Source of the DNA: Corythucha ciliata
Lineage: Eukaryota > Arthropoda > Insecta > Hemiptera > Tingidae
Direction: 5' to 3'
Length of the DNA: 64,000 bases
Assembly (NCBI GenBank): GCA_038030265.1
Contig: CM075937.1
Span: 32,406,198-32,470,197 of the forward strand
The notes under the pieces were generated by a model, which was not told the DNA's origin, made no database searches, and saw only the letters and a program-made list of their open reading frames with translations. Shown one piece after another: positions 9,192 through 22,045 of this stretch (positions are counted from its first letter, which is position 1; the number at the start of each line of letters is the position of its first letter). The translations under genes and the position numbers were made by a program.

Positions 9192-12160
9192 CCTCTCTAC
9201 CGGAAGTAGTTACTTGGTGACAAGGTTATTCTTCACAAATTCACAATGCTCTGCTAGAGTCTTCTATATAACGGTACAGTCACAGAATAAGCATTCAGAT
9301 CCAAAATCTCCAACACTTTCAGACCGTTTCTTCTCATGAAGGCGAAAGCTTGACATATAAAAAGCCATCAGCAGGATAACTATTTTTGTCGTTTTCCCAT
9401 CTTTACCTCCTTCGCCATCAAAATGTTACCATTGCCTCGTTGGGTTCTCTTCTATCCTGCCTATGAAGGCTACGATGGTTTTCTCCAAAAAGTTTTTTGA
9501 CGCCCAACGCTATAAGGATTCAGCCAAAGGATCAGATCACCAAGAAAGAGGTGGTCGGTTTTCAAAACATTCAAAACCTTAATTACGGCGTCCCTGGCTC
9601 TTTACCCAAATGTGGCCTTATTCTGAACGAAATTAGCAGCTAAAAATATCCTGTTCTTTATAAAGAATAGTCCGCAGTTGAAAGGAAGCTTATAGAGACG
9701 GGTGCCCAATTGTTTCTCATCTTCCAACTTTTCATTCTCTAACACATCTTCACCGCCGCTTTTTCTTTTTTACTTTCTTTCTCACTCTTGCCCGAATGAA
9801 TGAACCAAGAATATTTGTGACCCCCTCGACACCCCCACCATTTCGATTCAGCCCTCTGATATCTTGTTCGAACTCTCCGGTATATTTTTAACTTGGGTAT
9901 TTTCTAAACTTAGTTTTCTAAATGGAGGTCAAAAGTTTGATGATGCGAGGGTGAGAGAGAAGGACAAAAAATAACAAGAGAATAATTATATTTATAATTA
10001 ATCATGCTCTATTATGTATAATACAGCTTCATTTTTAAAGAAATATGATAGCGTGAGAAAGGTGTTAGGCAATTATACTTTCCGCATTAGAAAATGTTTT
10101 ACTCATTTTGATGTTCAATTACATCTTATTACATAAGCGAGAAATATCTCCCTTGACCTCCCCCCCCTTACCATATGTTTTCGAGCAATTAGGATGCTTA
10201 AGATGGGAAAATAATAAGATTCCAACAGCTATGCATAGTGATGCTGATGAGCCCCGCGTGCGAATTTTGTTATATTACACCCTTCTCCTCATCGCAGTAC
10301 ACTACCACTGTTAATTTATTTATAACATTACGACACTTAACTACATAACAACATACTAACAAACTGTAACTATACATTACAAATTTTTTGTAAGTGGCAG
10401 AATTTCCTTCTTCTCTACCTTGTTGTCATTTTCAGGAAGGAAACTGCCAAAAATGAGACACAGTTCAATTGTCGCATTCAACAGTGATGAAGAGACTATT
10501 TCAAAAGTTGAAAAAAGACTCTTCACTTTTTGCTTCCATGCTTAATTTTTCTTCTTACGAAATGAGTGGAATTATTATAGCAAAGAGGATTCACTCACAC
10601 ATCCTTTGAGAAGGAGTTTGAAAAAGGAATTCACTGACTTTACCGTATCGTACGGGGTATGCGTGAAAAATTGAGTTTTTTTTTTTTTTTTTTTTAATTC
10701 AGGCATTCTTCTCTTCTTTGGGCAGAGGAAAACTGCCCAGCGAAACCCGTGAAATTCTGAATGAAAGAAAAACTGTAGGTACTTGAAAAATAAAGATAAT
10801 TTAAAGAAAAAAAACCAAATCACTCAATCACTTATATCAGATTTTTTTTTCTTCTTTAAATACAAAAGCACTCTCACCCTTTCACTCACTCTCTCTCTCT
10901 CTCTCTCGTTCTCTTTCTCTTTCCTATAACACTCACAACAAAGCCGCCCTAGAGGTCCCTCTGATTACTCATGGACAGTATACACGAAGAGAATTATAGT
11001 GAATGGTGCGGAGGACTTAAATCGGATGACGGTGTAGTTTCCCAGTGATGAGTTTTTGTCATGTTGAGGGGTGGGTTGTTGGATGAGAGACGTCGCGGCG
11101 AAGGTGAGGGGTTAAAATTAAAAAAAAAATAAAAAAGATGTTGATAGGTGGCGGTGAGGGGCAGAAGGATTTTTGTCATTATCAAACCCTTCTTGTTATT
11201 GTACAAAATCTAAAGCTCTTTTTTTTCGGGCTGACCAAGGGAAGGAGAGTATTCAAAAGCAGGATATACTTACACAAGATGATGAGTAAGGATGAGGAAA
11301 TTTTCATTAAAATTATTTTCGAATTATCAGTGATACTTCTAAGCTTGACAATTTGATCGCACCTTCACGAGTCGTTCAGTTTTTTTTTTTTCATTAACTG
11401 CACAGAGGCTCGCTCGCGGATGTGACCCCCATTAAACAGGAAAAAGGAGCGCCTACAACAATTACAAAAAAAAAAAGAATTGTCCGTCCTTAGAGGAATT
11501 GTACGATTTGGATGGATGAAAGGTAAGGGAGGAGTTTCAGTGAGAGAAGGGGGTACGGAATTAGGGTCACAAATGAGTGAATTAACTCTTTTTTTTTCTG
11601 ATTCTTTCTTGGCACTGTCATTCTCACGGTTGAACATTGGTATGTCCTCTCCCTCTCTTCTCATGGGTGATTCATTGAACTGAATTGAACAGGGAAAATT
11701 ATCTCTTTCTCCTGCACAATTGTGATGAAGATTGGAAGCCACAGCAAATCCTGTTGTTCTCATTTGTTTCTGAGTTATGAGTAAAGAGTTCATTTATGAC
11801 GAATTTTTAATTTCCAGTCGAGCTCTGAATAACAGCCCTGTAAAAACATATTTTAAAATTGGCTTTCGTGGCAGGCATGCTCTCACAAGCTGGACTCATT
11901 ATTGTTTTATTTGCGTTTAATTTTTCAGGGGCGTGAAAGTGAAATATGAAAATGTGGCACATACAATTTTTTGTATTTTGTGGCACAGGAAAAAAATAAA
12001 TAAATAAATAAATTAAAAAAAAAAATGGAAGCCACTCGCAAAACACGCACGAATTTTTCGAAAATCATTCGTTTGTCAAGACCCGGCTATACACGGTCAA
12101 GCTTCACTGAAGGATGCATGAAAGAAAAGTCGGGTCGTATGGACCGCCTATTTGGTCTTC
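9192..12160. other. Plain AT-rich sequence, no gene seen
   Basis: No supported gene. It contains a 20-base T run (10676-10695), a CT microsatellite (10889-10907) and several A- or T-rich tracts. A TATATAA at 9265-9271 lies about 32 bases upstream of a TTCAGAT, weakly like a core promoter, but no downstream gene was found. Confidence 0.5.
10889..10907. repeat. CT dinucleotide microsatellite
   Basis: An uninterrupted CT repeat within a longer pyrimidine-rich patch. Confidence 0.9.
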
Positions 12161-12164
12161 GATA

Positions 12165-12930
12165 AAGAGTAAAATCAATTTTTTGAAGAAGCCAATGGTT
12201 TTGGAAACAGCTAAAGCAAAGAAATTTGGTTTTTAAAAGAGTGAAAATACCCGAAATCGAGGTATTAAAAAGCTAAAATTCGTCAAATTTGTTTATTGGA
12301 AAGATCCCAAATCACGACATTTGCTTTTCAAACGAGTCGTATTTGTTTTCCTAAGCTAAACTAACCTAAAACTAAGCAAATTTAAAGAAAATCAAAAGCC
12401 ATGAAATTTGGTTTTTCACAGTAAAGCGTGAAACCCCAACATTGGGGTTTGAAGGAGCCTAATAAATAAAAAAAAATGGTTTTAGAAGAGCGAGCGCCTG
12501 CGAGATTAGGGGTTGAAAGAGCCAAACCCACGCAATTCAGTTTTTGAATCAAGGGCGTCACCAGCAATTGTGTCCGAAGGGGGCAGCCTGGTCAGAGAGC
12601 AGGTATTTCATGAAGCGTATATTTGAGAAATTGAGTTTTCTAGGAAGCAGAATCCAAGAAATTCGGTTTCTAAGGATCGAATGTCCGCGAAATTGGGGTT
12701 GGGATGAGCCAATCCAAACCCAATAAATTTTGCTTTCAAAGAGCAAAAATGCCCTAAAATTTGGATTTGAACGAGCTGAATTCGTAGTATGTATTTGGCT
12801 TTTTAAAATAATGAAATTTTATTCAACAAAGCCTAAATTTTAATATTTGGCCTTTGAAAGAGCTAAACGCGCAAGATCGGTCACGGATCATATTTTGAGA
12901 AAAAATGCCTGGTTTTTCATTTCGACGTTT
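12165..12930. repeat. Degenerate ~30-bp tandem array, family 3
   Basis: About twenty units with an AAATTTGGTTTT-type core and an AAGAGCCAAA-type linker, spaced about 30-36 bases apart. Divergence between units is high. Short open frames here are products of the repeat. Confidence 0.65.
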
Positions 12931-12999
12931 TGGATGATGGGGCCAAATTTCCTTTGGAGGGCGGGGGGTGGAGTTTGAGGATGTGTAGTAAGTGAATCG

Positions 13000-13175
13000 C
13001 TAATTCGCAGATTTTACTCCATCTTAAACCCTATTTTGCAGATTTTCGCCCTTTTGAAATCCTAATGTCGTGGATTTGGCTCTTTCCAAAATAAGTTTCG
13101 CAGATTCAGTTCATTCGAAAAACCCACTAGGCGGTATTGGTTGACACTAGCAAATCACTTCGTGGGATTGGCTCT
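13000..13175. repeat. Family 3 array, opposite orientation
   Basis: About five units with the complementary pattern (GATTTGGCTCTTTCCAAAA-like), so the orientation flips relative to 12.2-12.9 kb within about 100 bases. Confidence 0.5.
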
Positions 13176-13203
13176 AACAGATACCAACCAAACAAACAAA
13201 GCA

Positions 13204-13342
13204 GGGGGCCTATTCTCTAACAACAAGCAATATTTTTTTCGCCAGCCATGTGTTTATTTCATTCATTTGTTTGAAGAAAATCAATGAAATAAACATATGA
13301 TTTCGAAAAAGCTATTGCTTTGGAGTTAGAGAATATGCCCCC
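13204..13342. mobile_element. 139-bp hairpin MITE
   Basis: Almost the whole element is one inverted repeat. The left arm starts GGGGGCCTATTCTCTAAC, and the right arm is the complement of GGGGGCATATTCTCTAAC. Both arms then have AGCAATA and ATGTTTATTTCATT-like blocks. The terminus resembles PIF/Harbinger-type ends. No transposase and no clear TSD. Confidence 0.7.
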
Positions 13343-16300
13343 AGGTTTGCGTTTGCTTCCAGTTTCGACTTGAAGCAAGTGTCGCGAGTGGTTGTGCATG
13401 ACTGGAAGTTGCCCAATGCGTTATTCACACATTGCACCGCCTTGCGAGCCCGGTATGGACCGCCGCTTGGCGGTGGAGAGTTTCACAGGTTTTTCTAAGA
13501 GGTGCGGAGAAACAAAGGGAGACATTACGGCCAGAAAACGTTCTGTAGAATTTCGTTGATATTTCAACGAGAAAAGTGGGGTGTCCCAAGTCGTACTTTT
13601 CCTAAACTGGAGATTTTGCTTCAGAGACCGACTCTTTGAGCTCCTCGTGAGCAATGAAGCTTATAAGAAATTAATCGAACGCCACGGAAACCAGTCATAG
13701 CCATGCGAAACTGTGAAAAAGACAGGCGAAAGTGGATCCGATTTTGTCCGTGTGGATCCGTGTTTGTGTTCCCTTACCAGCACTTTGACTGCGGGTTAAA
13801 AACGATATTTAACTCATATTTTTATTGATTACCCTCCTCGTCACGGAGTAACCAACGATCTTTTTACCTTGAGAAGCCAGCGTCACGCGTATACTTTTCA
13901 CTCTGGCTGTGATAAAATTCAAGGAATTTCCACTGAGCCGTGTTCTCCTGCTTATTCCTATGAGACGCTTCGTGTACGTGTCTAGCACGTTTCTTTTTGA
14001 CAAAACACTGGTTATTTACCATCCGGAAAATCGGGTATTGGCTGTTACAGAATTCGCCTCTGATCTACATAACTCAACATAAGCATCATCGCTGCGGCCA
14101 ACAAACCCGACCGCCCTTCAAGAGCGAAGATGCCCTTGTGAGGTCTGCAGCGAGAAATTTACGTTCGCTTGTTTTTACCAAATGAACCGTTCCTGCGACA
14201 CGTCGTTGGAAGATCGCACCTGCCCCTCAAAAATCCAGCACCCCACCACCACTCTTCCCGACAGTATTCTTTAATTAGAATTTAACGGATCTTGTCCTCC
14301 TATCAGTTTGCCTCCCCTTGTGCCTTCGTTTATTTTTTGTCTCGCTCTCGCTCTTTCTCTCTCCGATCATCTTGTGGGAACCTCGCATTAAACGCCAATA
14401 CAGTTCTATTTTGTTCAGGTGGGGTCCCCTCCCCACCGCTCCTTTTCACATATAAGTATCTTTCCTCCGGTTCGAAAGAGAAGGCTTTGGAGACCGAAAA
14501 AAAAGGAAGAGAGAACACAGAAAGGAGAGTGAGTGAAAAAAAGGACCGTCAGGGTGACAGTCTCAACGGTTGATTTAACACTACATTGTGACCCTTAATT
14601 CAATCAATTACCGGTGCTCTAGCATTGAAGAGACTGGGGCGATTTCTCTCTCACTCTCTCTCCCTCTCTTCAGGCTCATTGAAGAGAGCTGCACCAAGTT
14701 GATTGATTTGGAATTAATATAGTTTTTAAGTTATTTGGCCTTCTGATAGCAAAGAGGAAGTGAAGGGAAGGGTAGGAAATCCCCGAGAACTTTAATTGGG
14801 GGAAATTAAGGCTCTTTAAATTCACACTATCATTATATTTTTCCTCCCCCTCACCACATCTCTTCCAAGATATTTCCACTTAGAAATCCTAGCCGAAAAA
14901 CATTAATGACGTTTCCCACGCCGCTCTTTTGGCGCGCGATGGAAGAAGAATGCACTGGCGCCATCATCGCCGCGGTATCATCAGACGACCGAGTATGAGT
15001 TCGGTAGCCAGGGAATGGCAGAGGGGAATGGTAGAATATAAGCTTGATGACTTCTAACAGTACAAACCCTCGTGATTTCTCTCTCACTGGGTAAGTATTA
15101 AAGTTGTGACAACATACCTTTTGCCGCAAATCTCACCTCATACCCGCCCTTAATTAGTAATGACAAGCAAAGCAAGGTTCAGACGATGATGATGAACTGA
15201 AGGAGGGGGTTATGAGGCTTTTTACCCCGTAGAGTCTATTAAGTTAGCGGTTGGACTGAAAAAAAGTCATTTACTTCCGTTGGAGGGTTTTAACAATCCT
15301 TCTGATCAAGTCAAATGATTCGGAGCGAATCCGTGAAAAAAGACGAGTGATAAGCCCTTTATTACAAATCGTGCTCTCGATTGATATTTAAAATACTCTC
15401 AAGAAGACTAATAGTCGCGTGCGGAAAGGGGTGGAAAGGGAAGCTACGCGAGCCAAAAAAAAAAAAGTTTAAAGTCATGTAAATCGTTTGAGACAGCTGC
15501 TTTATGCAAAATAAGCCTGCTATATTGTGGCTGGAAGGATAAGTTATATAAATGATATGTACCACTTCGTTTCTCTTCATCCTCGAGGGTTTTTTCCCCT
15601 GGACCTTCCATTACGAACCATGAAGAGGTTTTCCATTGGTTTAACAAGTAAGGTGAAAAAAAGAGGAAGAGAGGCCTATTGGACGGATTTTTATTTTTGC
15701 TCAATTATACCCCCGGCAATCTTTAAAAAGAATACGCCTGTTCTCTTCACGGTTATGACTGGTAGTGGTGGTGACGTGATGGGGGAGAAAAAAACCTCTC
15801 AGCTCTGGAAGATTCCGCATTCTTGGCTTGTATGGAAGCTTTGTTGAACTCAAGGTGAGCAAAAAACAGAACCAGTTACGTTGATTTACTGGTTTTTCTA
15901 TAAAACGCAAAATACTTTGGCAACTCAGGCGGCAAAGAGGAGACACCTTTTCCACATAATTTTATTGCGCGCTATCGATACAGCCCAGTTCTATACGTAT
16001 GCTGCACTTAATACAACACTATACTCACCCTCGCTAAAAGCTCCAGAATTTTCCCCTCGAATTTGTGCCAACTGTTTTTCAATTGTGGCAACCCAGAATT
16101 TATATGAATGCCCTTCCTAATGATCTTTTTCATCCCCCATCCCGAGAACATAGCATTATGTAAATCCTTTCTCAAAACCACTATGCTCGGTCATTCTTCG
16201 AAATTCACTAATAACCATGAAAAGTCCCCTTATTCCTTGCGAAAATATAATAGGAAAACGTATCTGTAATTTTTCCATCCGAATTCATCCCCTTCATGGA

Positions 16301-18690
16301 AAAGGTGGGAGGAGGGGTATAAATAACAAAAGAATAACCTAACAGACGTCTCATTCCCCTTTGCTCGATGATGTGCTAAGGGATTGAAACATGGTGAGGT
16401 TTTTAGGCGGAATTACAGTGGAAAGGGGAGAGTTGGACAGATTTTTCTTGCTTACTCATTATCGCCCCAACCCACACTTTTCACTCTAGAAGCCCTCTCT
16501 TCTTTTGAAGCTCTTCCCAGTATCATTTCATGCAATTAAATCAGCGACGCGCTTTTCTCATTGATGGTAGAGAGAAGGGGAAGATTATTTTGAAAACAGA
16601 CGGAACCGGACTGAAGTCCAACCGGAAACCTTTGTAGCCGATATTGACGAACAAGTGAATTTTTTGTGACCAAGAAATTAAAACCACATCTGTTTTCAGG
16701 ATAAATACTACTATCCATATATTAACCACAACAAGATACAACTACTATCGATTTTTTCCAGTTCGCAACCGCTTCTCTTCCCCTCCAATTAAAAAGTTCC
16801 CCTTTCGTAACTTGAAGTTGAGGACAACAACAAATAATTATGGCGAGGAAAAATTTTCAATGATTATAGCAGCCTCTTCCCTCTCCTGCTTCCACATATC
16901 CGAACTCTTACGGAAATCAAACAACCCCCCACCCCCACCCACCACCATTCTCTGGCAAACAGGAGTTAATTCAATTAATCGCCGAATGGGAGCAGTTTAT
17001 TAAGCAGTTTCGACAACCATTTCTTACTATGCACAGTTAGGGGCCTTCAAAGTAAAATCTGAATAGGTTGCTTGACAAGCTTACAGCAAGAGCTTTTGGA
17101 ATTGACTTAACACATACACGCAACCTCTAAGCAGAGCGATAAGTAGCGAGTCTGAATATCTACCAGCAATTTTCCGTCCACTTCATTCAACGATAAAAAT
17201 GACTATTTACTGTATAAATTACGCCGTTTGATGATAGCTAATAAGGCGCTGTTGTTACTAATATTGGCCGCCATGGACCCGAATTTACAGAGCCCAAAAT
17301 TACTACGTAGCTTTGTTGACGACACCAGGTTTGGATAGTTGGATGATTCCAACTACTGATTCCACGACCTACTCAGTTCCCGCACCTACTACCACGAATC
17401 CGAACTTGGTCAGTGGACGATTAGCCTACCGGCAGCTCATCTGCTGTTTTTACTTCAATGGAGAACTTGCATGAAATTTATTTTATTTTATTTTTTCGTT
17501 CTCAGCCGAGAGTAGTGCTAAAACAAAAGATAATGGTGAAAACCGCAACTCAATAGGAGCAGGAAGCGATTTTTAATTGAATTTTAAAACATCCGTGAAT
17601 TACCGGCTGATCGACTTAGACGAGGGTTGGAAAAGTGACGTCACAACCGCCAATCAACCCCTCTCAGGCACGTTCCCATTCCATCCTCACCTACCATCTG
17701 CCCAACCACTTCACATCTCATCCAATATCACTGCAATCATCATAGAACCTTACTGTTTACAAATACTTGCACGTTCATTGCTTCGCTGTTTTGCCTTGGT
17801 GTGTTGCGTTCCTATTTATTGTCCTATTTCGTCAGACAAATTAAATGCACTAAAATGTTGTTTTCCTTGTTGCATCCAAACTGTGTACTCAGTTGAAGAG
17901 CACTGAAACCAGCGTTCAGGTTCGGTTGCTTGTGATAAGCCTGTCAACTGTCAAAACACGCTAGCGGTTTCGACGTCACAAGGTCACTTCTGTCAAAACC
18001 CCCTCCATCGCGAAACTCATTACTTTGAAAATTAATTAAAAATATTTCCCGTGCGATTTTTTTACTTTTTCATACTATTTTCTCAATAACTTCTATCAAA
18101 GAACGCCATGAGCGAATAAAAAAAATAGGCAAGTTCTCCATTAGTTCACTTCAGTTTTGTAGACACACTTTTTCAAGTTATCATCGTCTTAAACGGAATA
18201 TGGTTCAGGTCCTCACGCAGTCTGCCAAATAAAATTCACCCACTGCTTTCAAGCTTCTTTGAATGGGGAGGGAGAGGGTAGTGGTAGTAGCAATGAAACA
18301 GTGGATTGAAAACACGATGCATAGTCGTGAATTTCGTCATATGCGATCATACCCGGGAGGCATGGTAGGCATTCCAAACTTTACTTCGGTCTCACAATAA
18401 GATATTAAAATAATTAGGGTCAAAAGGAACAAGCGGACTTATATCCTTCTATACTCAAACACGATGTTCAACCGTTTTAACTAGTTCTTTTCACACTTGT
18501 ATTCAAGGAAAGCAAATCGTTACCAAGTAATACCGTTACGGAAGGACGTGAGTTAGGGTTATTAGAATAAGATAATGACGAATTTTATTCGATTTCACGA
18601 GAAACTGACTTATACCCCTTTACCCGAACACTGTACTGTTTACAGAACAGTATTGTAGAACAGCATTGTTCTACGCGACCCACAGATTTC
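13343..18690. other. Plain AT-rich sequence, no gene seen
   Basis: No gene could be supported. A short hairpin (ACCGCC-GCTT-GGCGGT) lies near 13462. A frame of about 109 codons at 17577-17906 starts with ATG, but its translation matches nothing I recognise and lacks splice or promoter support. GTAGAACA-GCAT-TGTTCTAC forms a hairpin near 18655. Confidence 0.5.
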
Positions 18691-18930
18691 ATCATAAAAC
18701 TAAAATCGTCTTCTAGGTTCGCTAGATTTTGTTTCTACAATATTTTCCAAAGTCCTGGCTCAGCAATAAAGCAATTTATCGGACTTCGTTCACTAAATCA
18801 CTAATGTTGCGGCTGTCTTGTACTGAAAACCACTTTTCGAGGTTTTGCACTCCGAAAACAACAATTTTACAGCTCTGCCTCACTGCAAAACCAATTTCTC
18901 ATATTTCAATTACTTTATAGCGTCCCATAC
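18690..18930. repeat. Family 3 array, reverse orientation
   Basis: About seven loose units with an AAAACCAATTT- or AAAACCACTTT-type core followed by a CGAGGTTTTGC-like box. More diverged than the 19.3 kb array. Confidence 0.45.
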
Positions 18931-19013
18931 TCGTACAGTAAATGTTGCGCAAACTAGGGGTTGTACAATAAAATTGAACGTTTGTGGGTTGTATTGATGG
19001 GTTGCACAATATA

Positions 19014-19157
19014 AAGCCAGCTCCACACATGCGGTGTTTGCCAAACAACGAGCAAAATACTTATAAATTTCTAGCATTTCCTAGAAACCGACCAACTGAA
19101 AATTGAAAAATATTTTGCTCGGTTATTTGGCAAATACCGGATGTGTGGAGCCGGCTT
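19014..19157. mobile_element. 144-bp palindromic element
   Basis: The arms of about 47 bases are inverted copies: AAGCCAGCTCCACACATGCG on the left and the complement of AAGCCGGCTCCACACATCCG on the right. Each continues through GTTTGCCAAA/GTATTTGCCAAAT and GAGCAAAATA. The loop is about 50 bases. It interrupts a region of TTGCACAA/TTGTACAA-like sequence. Confidence 0.7.
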
Positions 19158-19200
19158 AATGTACAACTAATTTTTATTCTGTAAACATTTGGAAACAAAA

Positions 19201-19226
19201 TATTGCACAAACTAGTTTGTGCAATA
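19201..19226. repeat. Perfect 26-bp palindrome
   Basis: TATTGCACAAACT and its complement meet at the centre (ACTAGT) without a mismatch. Similar TTGCGCAAACTAG and TTGTACAA phrases occur about 250 bases upstream, on the other side of the 144-bp element. Confidence 0.9.
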
Positions 19227-19284
19227 ATATTGTACGTCTATGGACCCCTATTGACAACAATGAAAAAAACAATCTAACGAGATA

Positions 19285-19690
19285 ACGGAGCTGTCTCATT
19301 CAAAAACCAATTTCACGGATTATTCTCAATAGAAATTAAAAAAATTCTGGGCCAGGCTCATAAAAAAAAACACTTTTATGGATTTGTGTCTCATTAAAAA
19401 CCTACTTTTGCGGTTTCCATTCGCTGAACAACCATTTTGGTGGGTCTCACACAAAAATTGCACGTGGATTTCGCACATTAAAACACCAATTTTGCGAGTT
19501 TTTCTAGCTAAAAAACCCGTTTTTGCGAGCTCACCATAAATCCAATTTTCTTAGTTTTGACTTGTTGCAATACCCAATTAACGTGGATTTAGCACACTTA
19601 TAAACCATTTATGCGATTCTGATTCACTAAAACTGCAATTTCCCTGATTTTGATCGCTATATAAAGAACCATTTTCGCGGACATTTGCCC
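19285..19690. repeat. Family 3 array, reverse orientation
   Basis: About twelve units with AAAACCAATTTTGCGG-type cores spaced about 30-36 bases apart. These are the clearest units of this family in this orientation. Confidence 0.65.
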
Positions 19691-19884
19691 ACGAAAGGAG
19701 GGAAACACCAGTTCCTTCAGTCTCTGCCCCTTTCCTAAGACCAAGAGCTGGCGACGCGCTACGTCGCTATTGTTGCGAGGACTGTTTACTTCAAAATCAT
19801 CCGGCCTGTGCCAGTTCGCGGCACAGTTCGTTTCGACAGTGGAAGGCTCCGGTTCGAGGGGCTTCAACCACAAAAAAATGGCCC

Positions 19885-20010
19885 AACTGCTACAAAGGTC
19901 GAGTCATTGAATCTCGAACCACATCAAAGCCCCAACCACAGCAAAGCTCTAACCACAGCAAAGATCCCAAAACAGCAAAGCTCTAAACCACAGAAAAGCT
20001 CCAACCACAA
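19885..20010. repeat. 17-bp minisatellite
   Basis: Units follow CCACAGCAAAGCTCTAA with small changes. The same unit occurs in the opposite orientation at 50.3-50.5 and 50.7-50.9 kb. Here it sits directly upstream of the dead LINE. Confidence 0.7.
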
Positions 20011-20015
20011 AGAAG

Positions 20016-20940
20016 AAGGGAAATAACAACGACATGGGAAACTATCGTCCAATCTCTATCCTCCCCGTCCTTTCTAACATTATCAGGTTCTGCTAGTCTC
20101 AAGGATTGTTACTTCCTTCAACGAGAAAAATGCGGCCTTTAATACGGCCGAGCACGAAACACTGCTCAAAAAGGTTAAGGACATCGATATCGGTGGGATG
20201 GCCAATTTCATTGAATGATTCGTATCTGCAATCTGCCCAATCGATACCAGTAGGTATCCGCAAATAGAAAGCGGCAAGTCTGTGACGAGTCACAAAAAAA
20301 GTGCCACAGGGCTCGATTCTCGGCCTCACTCTTTTCCTTATATTGATTAACTTAAAATGAACGCATTCTAGAGCCAACCACACAATAAAGCACCAATCCC
20401 TAGAAGTTCTAACCCCTGGAACTTTGTTTTTTTTGTTTTTTTGTTTTTTTTCAAGCGGAGAATCCAAAAATTGCGAGACAAATTTCCGATCAGAAGAGTA
20501 CGAAGAGGTTCTTTCTGTGATGCCTTCGTTATTTAACCACCTGCGCTTGTTTTTTCAGGGACCACACGAATTTTCCCTCAGACAGTACTGAATTCCAAGG
20601 AAGAGTCTTGATGTCCAAGGCTCCAAGGTCCTAGCAAGCCAGCTAAAGAGGCCCTACAAGTATTCGAACGGTCTCAAAAACGTGCCCCAAGCAGGATCCA
20701 CCGACGGTCATTAAAGATCGGCCGTGGACGCCGATAAAGACGCAACCAAACTTCCGGGATTTAGTTTCTGTTTACCAAGCTCTTATACTACAGTTGCCCT
20801 GGAGTCGAGAAAATAAGCTGAAACAAACGGCCGCACGTAAAATTCATTTCTGGACCGTTGCACTCTGTTGCATTTCAGATTGAAACGGGCCGTGTTTTTT
20901 GGGTGACCTTGGTTCATTCAAGAGACCCTTAAATCACGTC
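20016..20940 (+). mobile_element. Dead non-LTR retrotransposon, RT and C-terminal remnants
   Basis: Reverse-transcriptase signatures appear in different plus-strand frames, as in a decayed LINE. Near 20026-20091 is NNDMGNYRPISILPVLSNII, the block typical of the RT start. Near 20130-20220 is AFNTAEHETLLKKV, matching motif A but with the catalytic Asp changed to Asn. Near 20285-20350 is KKVPQGSILGLTLFLILIN, matching motif B. Farther on, FERSQKRAPSRI (about 20660) and FRDLVSVYQALIL (about 20755) resemble the conserved region after RT. Frameshifts and stops separate the blocks, and the YxDD region was not found. The protein style suggests the Jockey/CR1-like group; the exact clade cannot be fixed. 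Confidence 0.8.
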
Positions 20941-21998
20941 TGTCTCAAACCTCTCTGCACTATCGTAGTAGGGAGAAAATGTCCCTGAAATTCGGAAAGG
21001 TGACCACACCTGGATGGGATTTGAGATGTGTTTTTGATGACGTTTTTGAGCAAGCGACCTCGACTCCAAGGAAGGGACAATTCTGTTGTTTTCCCCAACG
21101 AAAAGACAGTTTACCTAAATTCATCATATAAGGAGACTTTGAACCCGGTTTTTTCCAGGTAAAGGGTACGGAAAAAAGATAGTACCTATACAAGTGTGAC
21201 AAACCCTCACTTCGAATAGGAGAAAAGAAAAGAGGGTTGTTTCACCCCTTCTGAATCAGTTTTGGGAGGATTTCTTGATCGGAGGGTAGGAGAGAGGAAT
21301 GAATATCTAATCGAATGAGACCAGCCCAAATACGCTAAGCAAAAAGTTCATTTATCTATAGGCTCATCTTGGCTCCTAGTTTTTCTTTTTAGACCCTTCG
21401 CATTGATTTATCAAAAATTACCATCACATAGGATACAAAAAAATAGTGTTATTTTCCGTTAAATCCCTCTTCACTCAAACCCTTCCCGAAATCTTTAATT
21501 TCACATCAATTTTTGAGAAAGGAGACAAAACATATTGAAACTCGTAAAGACGTCTGGCGCCCCGACTTGAAGAATAAGTATCAAGATTCATATCGATAAA
21601 ACTGTGTTTTTCTTCTTTTCATTTTCACGTTATTATCGCCCTTGACAACTTTTCGCGAAAAATTAAGGTGAATGGGGTGGGTTATTGGTGAAGGGGGCTG
21701 TGAGGTGTGAATAAACAAGGTTTTAAAATCAGAAGATCCGCTTCTTCTACGACTTTATTTAAAATATATACTACTACACATATATAATTCCAAACGGAAA
21801 CCGTGATATCGGAGACTTTTTCTTTAAAAAATAAATGTATAGAACTAATTAGGTGGAGTCTCGGAAGGTGACGCATGGTGTTCGATTAAATTTATAGTCT
21901 CGGAAGAGATCCCCTCCCCTTCAGTCCCGAAACTATAACTGACGCGGCCAAAGTTGTGACTCAGGCTAATTCCTCTCATGATTTACACTGTTTAGGAC

Positions 21999-21999
<1 letters not shown>

Positions 22000-22045
<46 letters not shown>
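22000..22045. repeat. 46-base poly-T run
   Basis: The longest homopolymer in the window. No retroposon body with a TSD could be attached to it on either side. Confidence 0.95.

Noticed and set aside
9265..9300. TATATAA with TTCAGAT about 32 bases downstream
   Set aside because: Only a short five-codon frame follows and no splice donor or gene was found, so it is too weak to annotate as a promoter.
22000..22045. Poly-T run as the tail of a minus-strand retroposon
   Set aside because: No TSD, no SINE or LINE tail sequence and no internal boxes were found on its right side.
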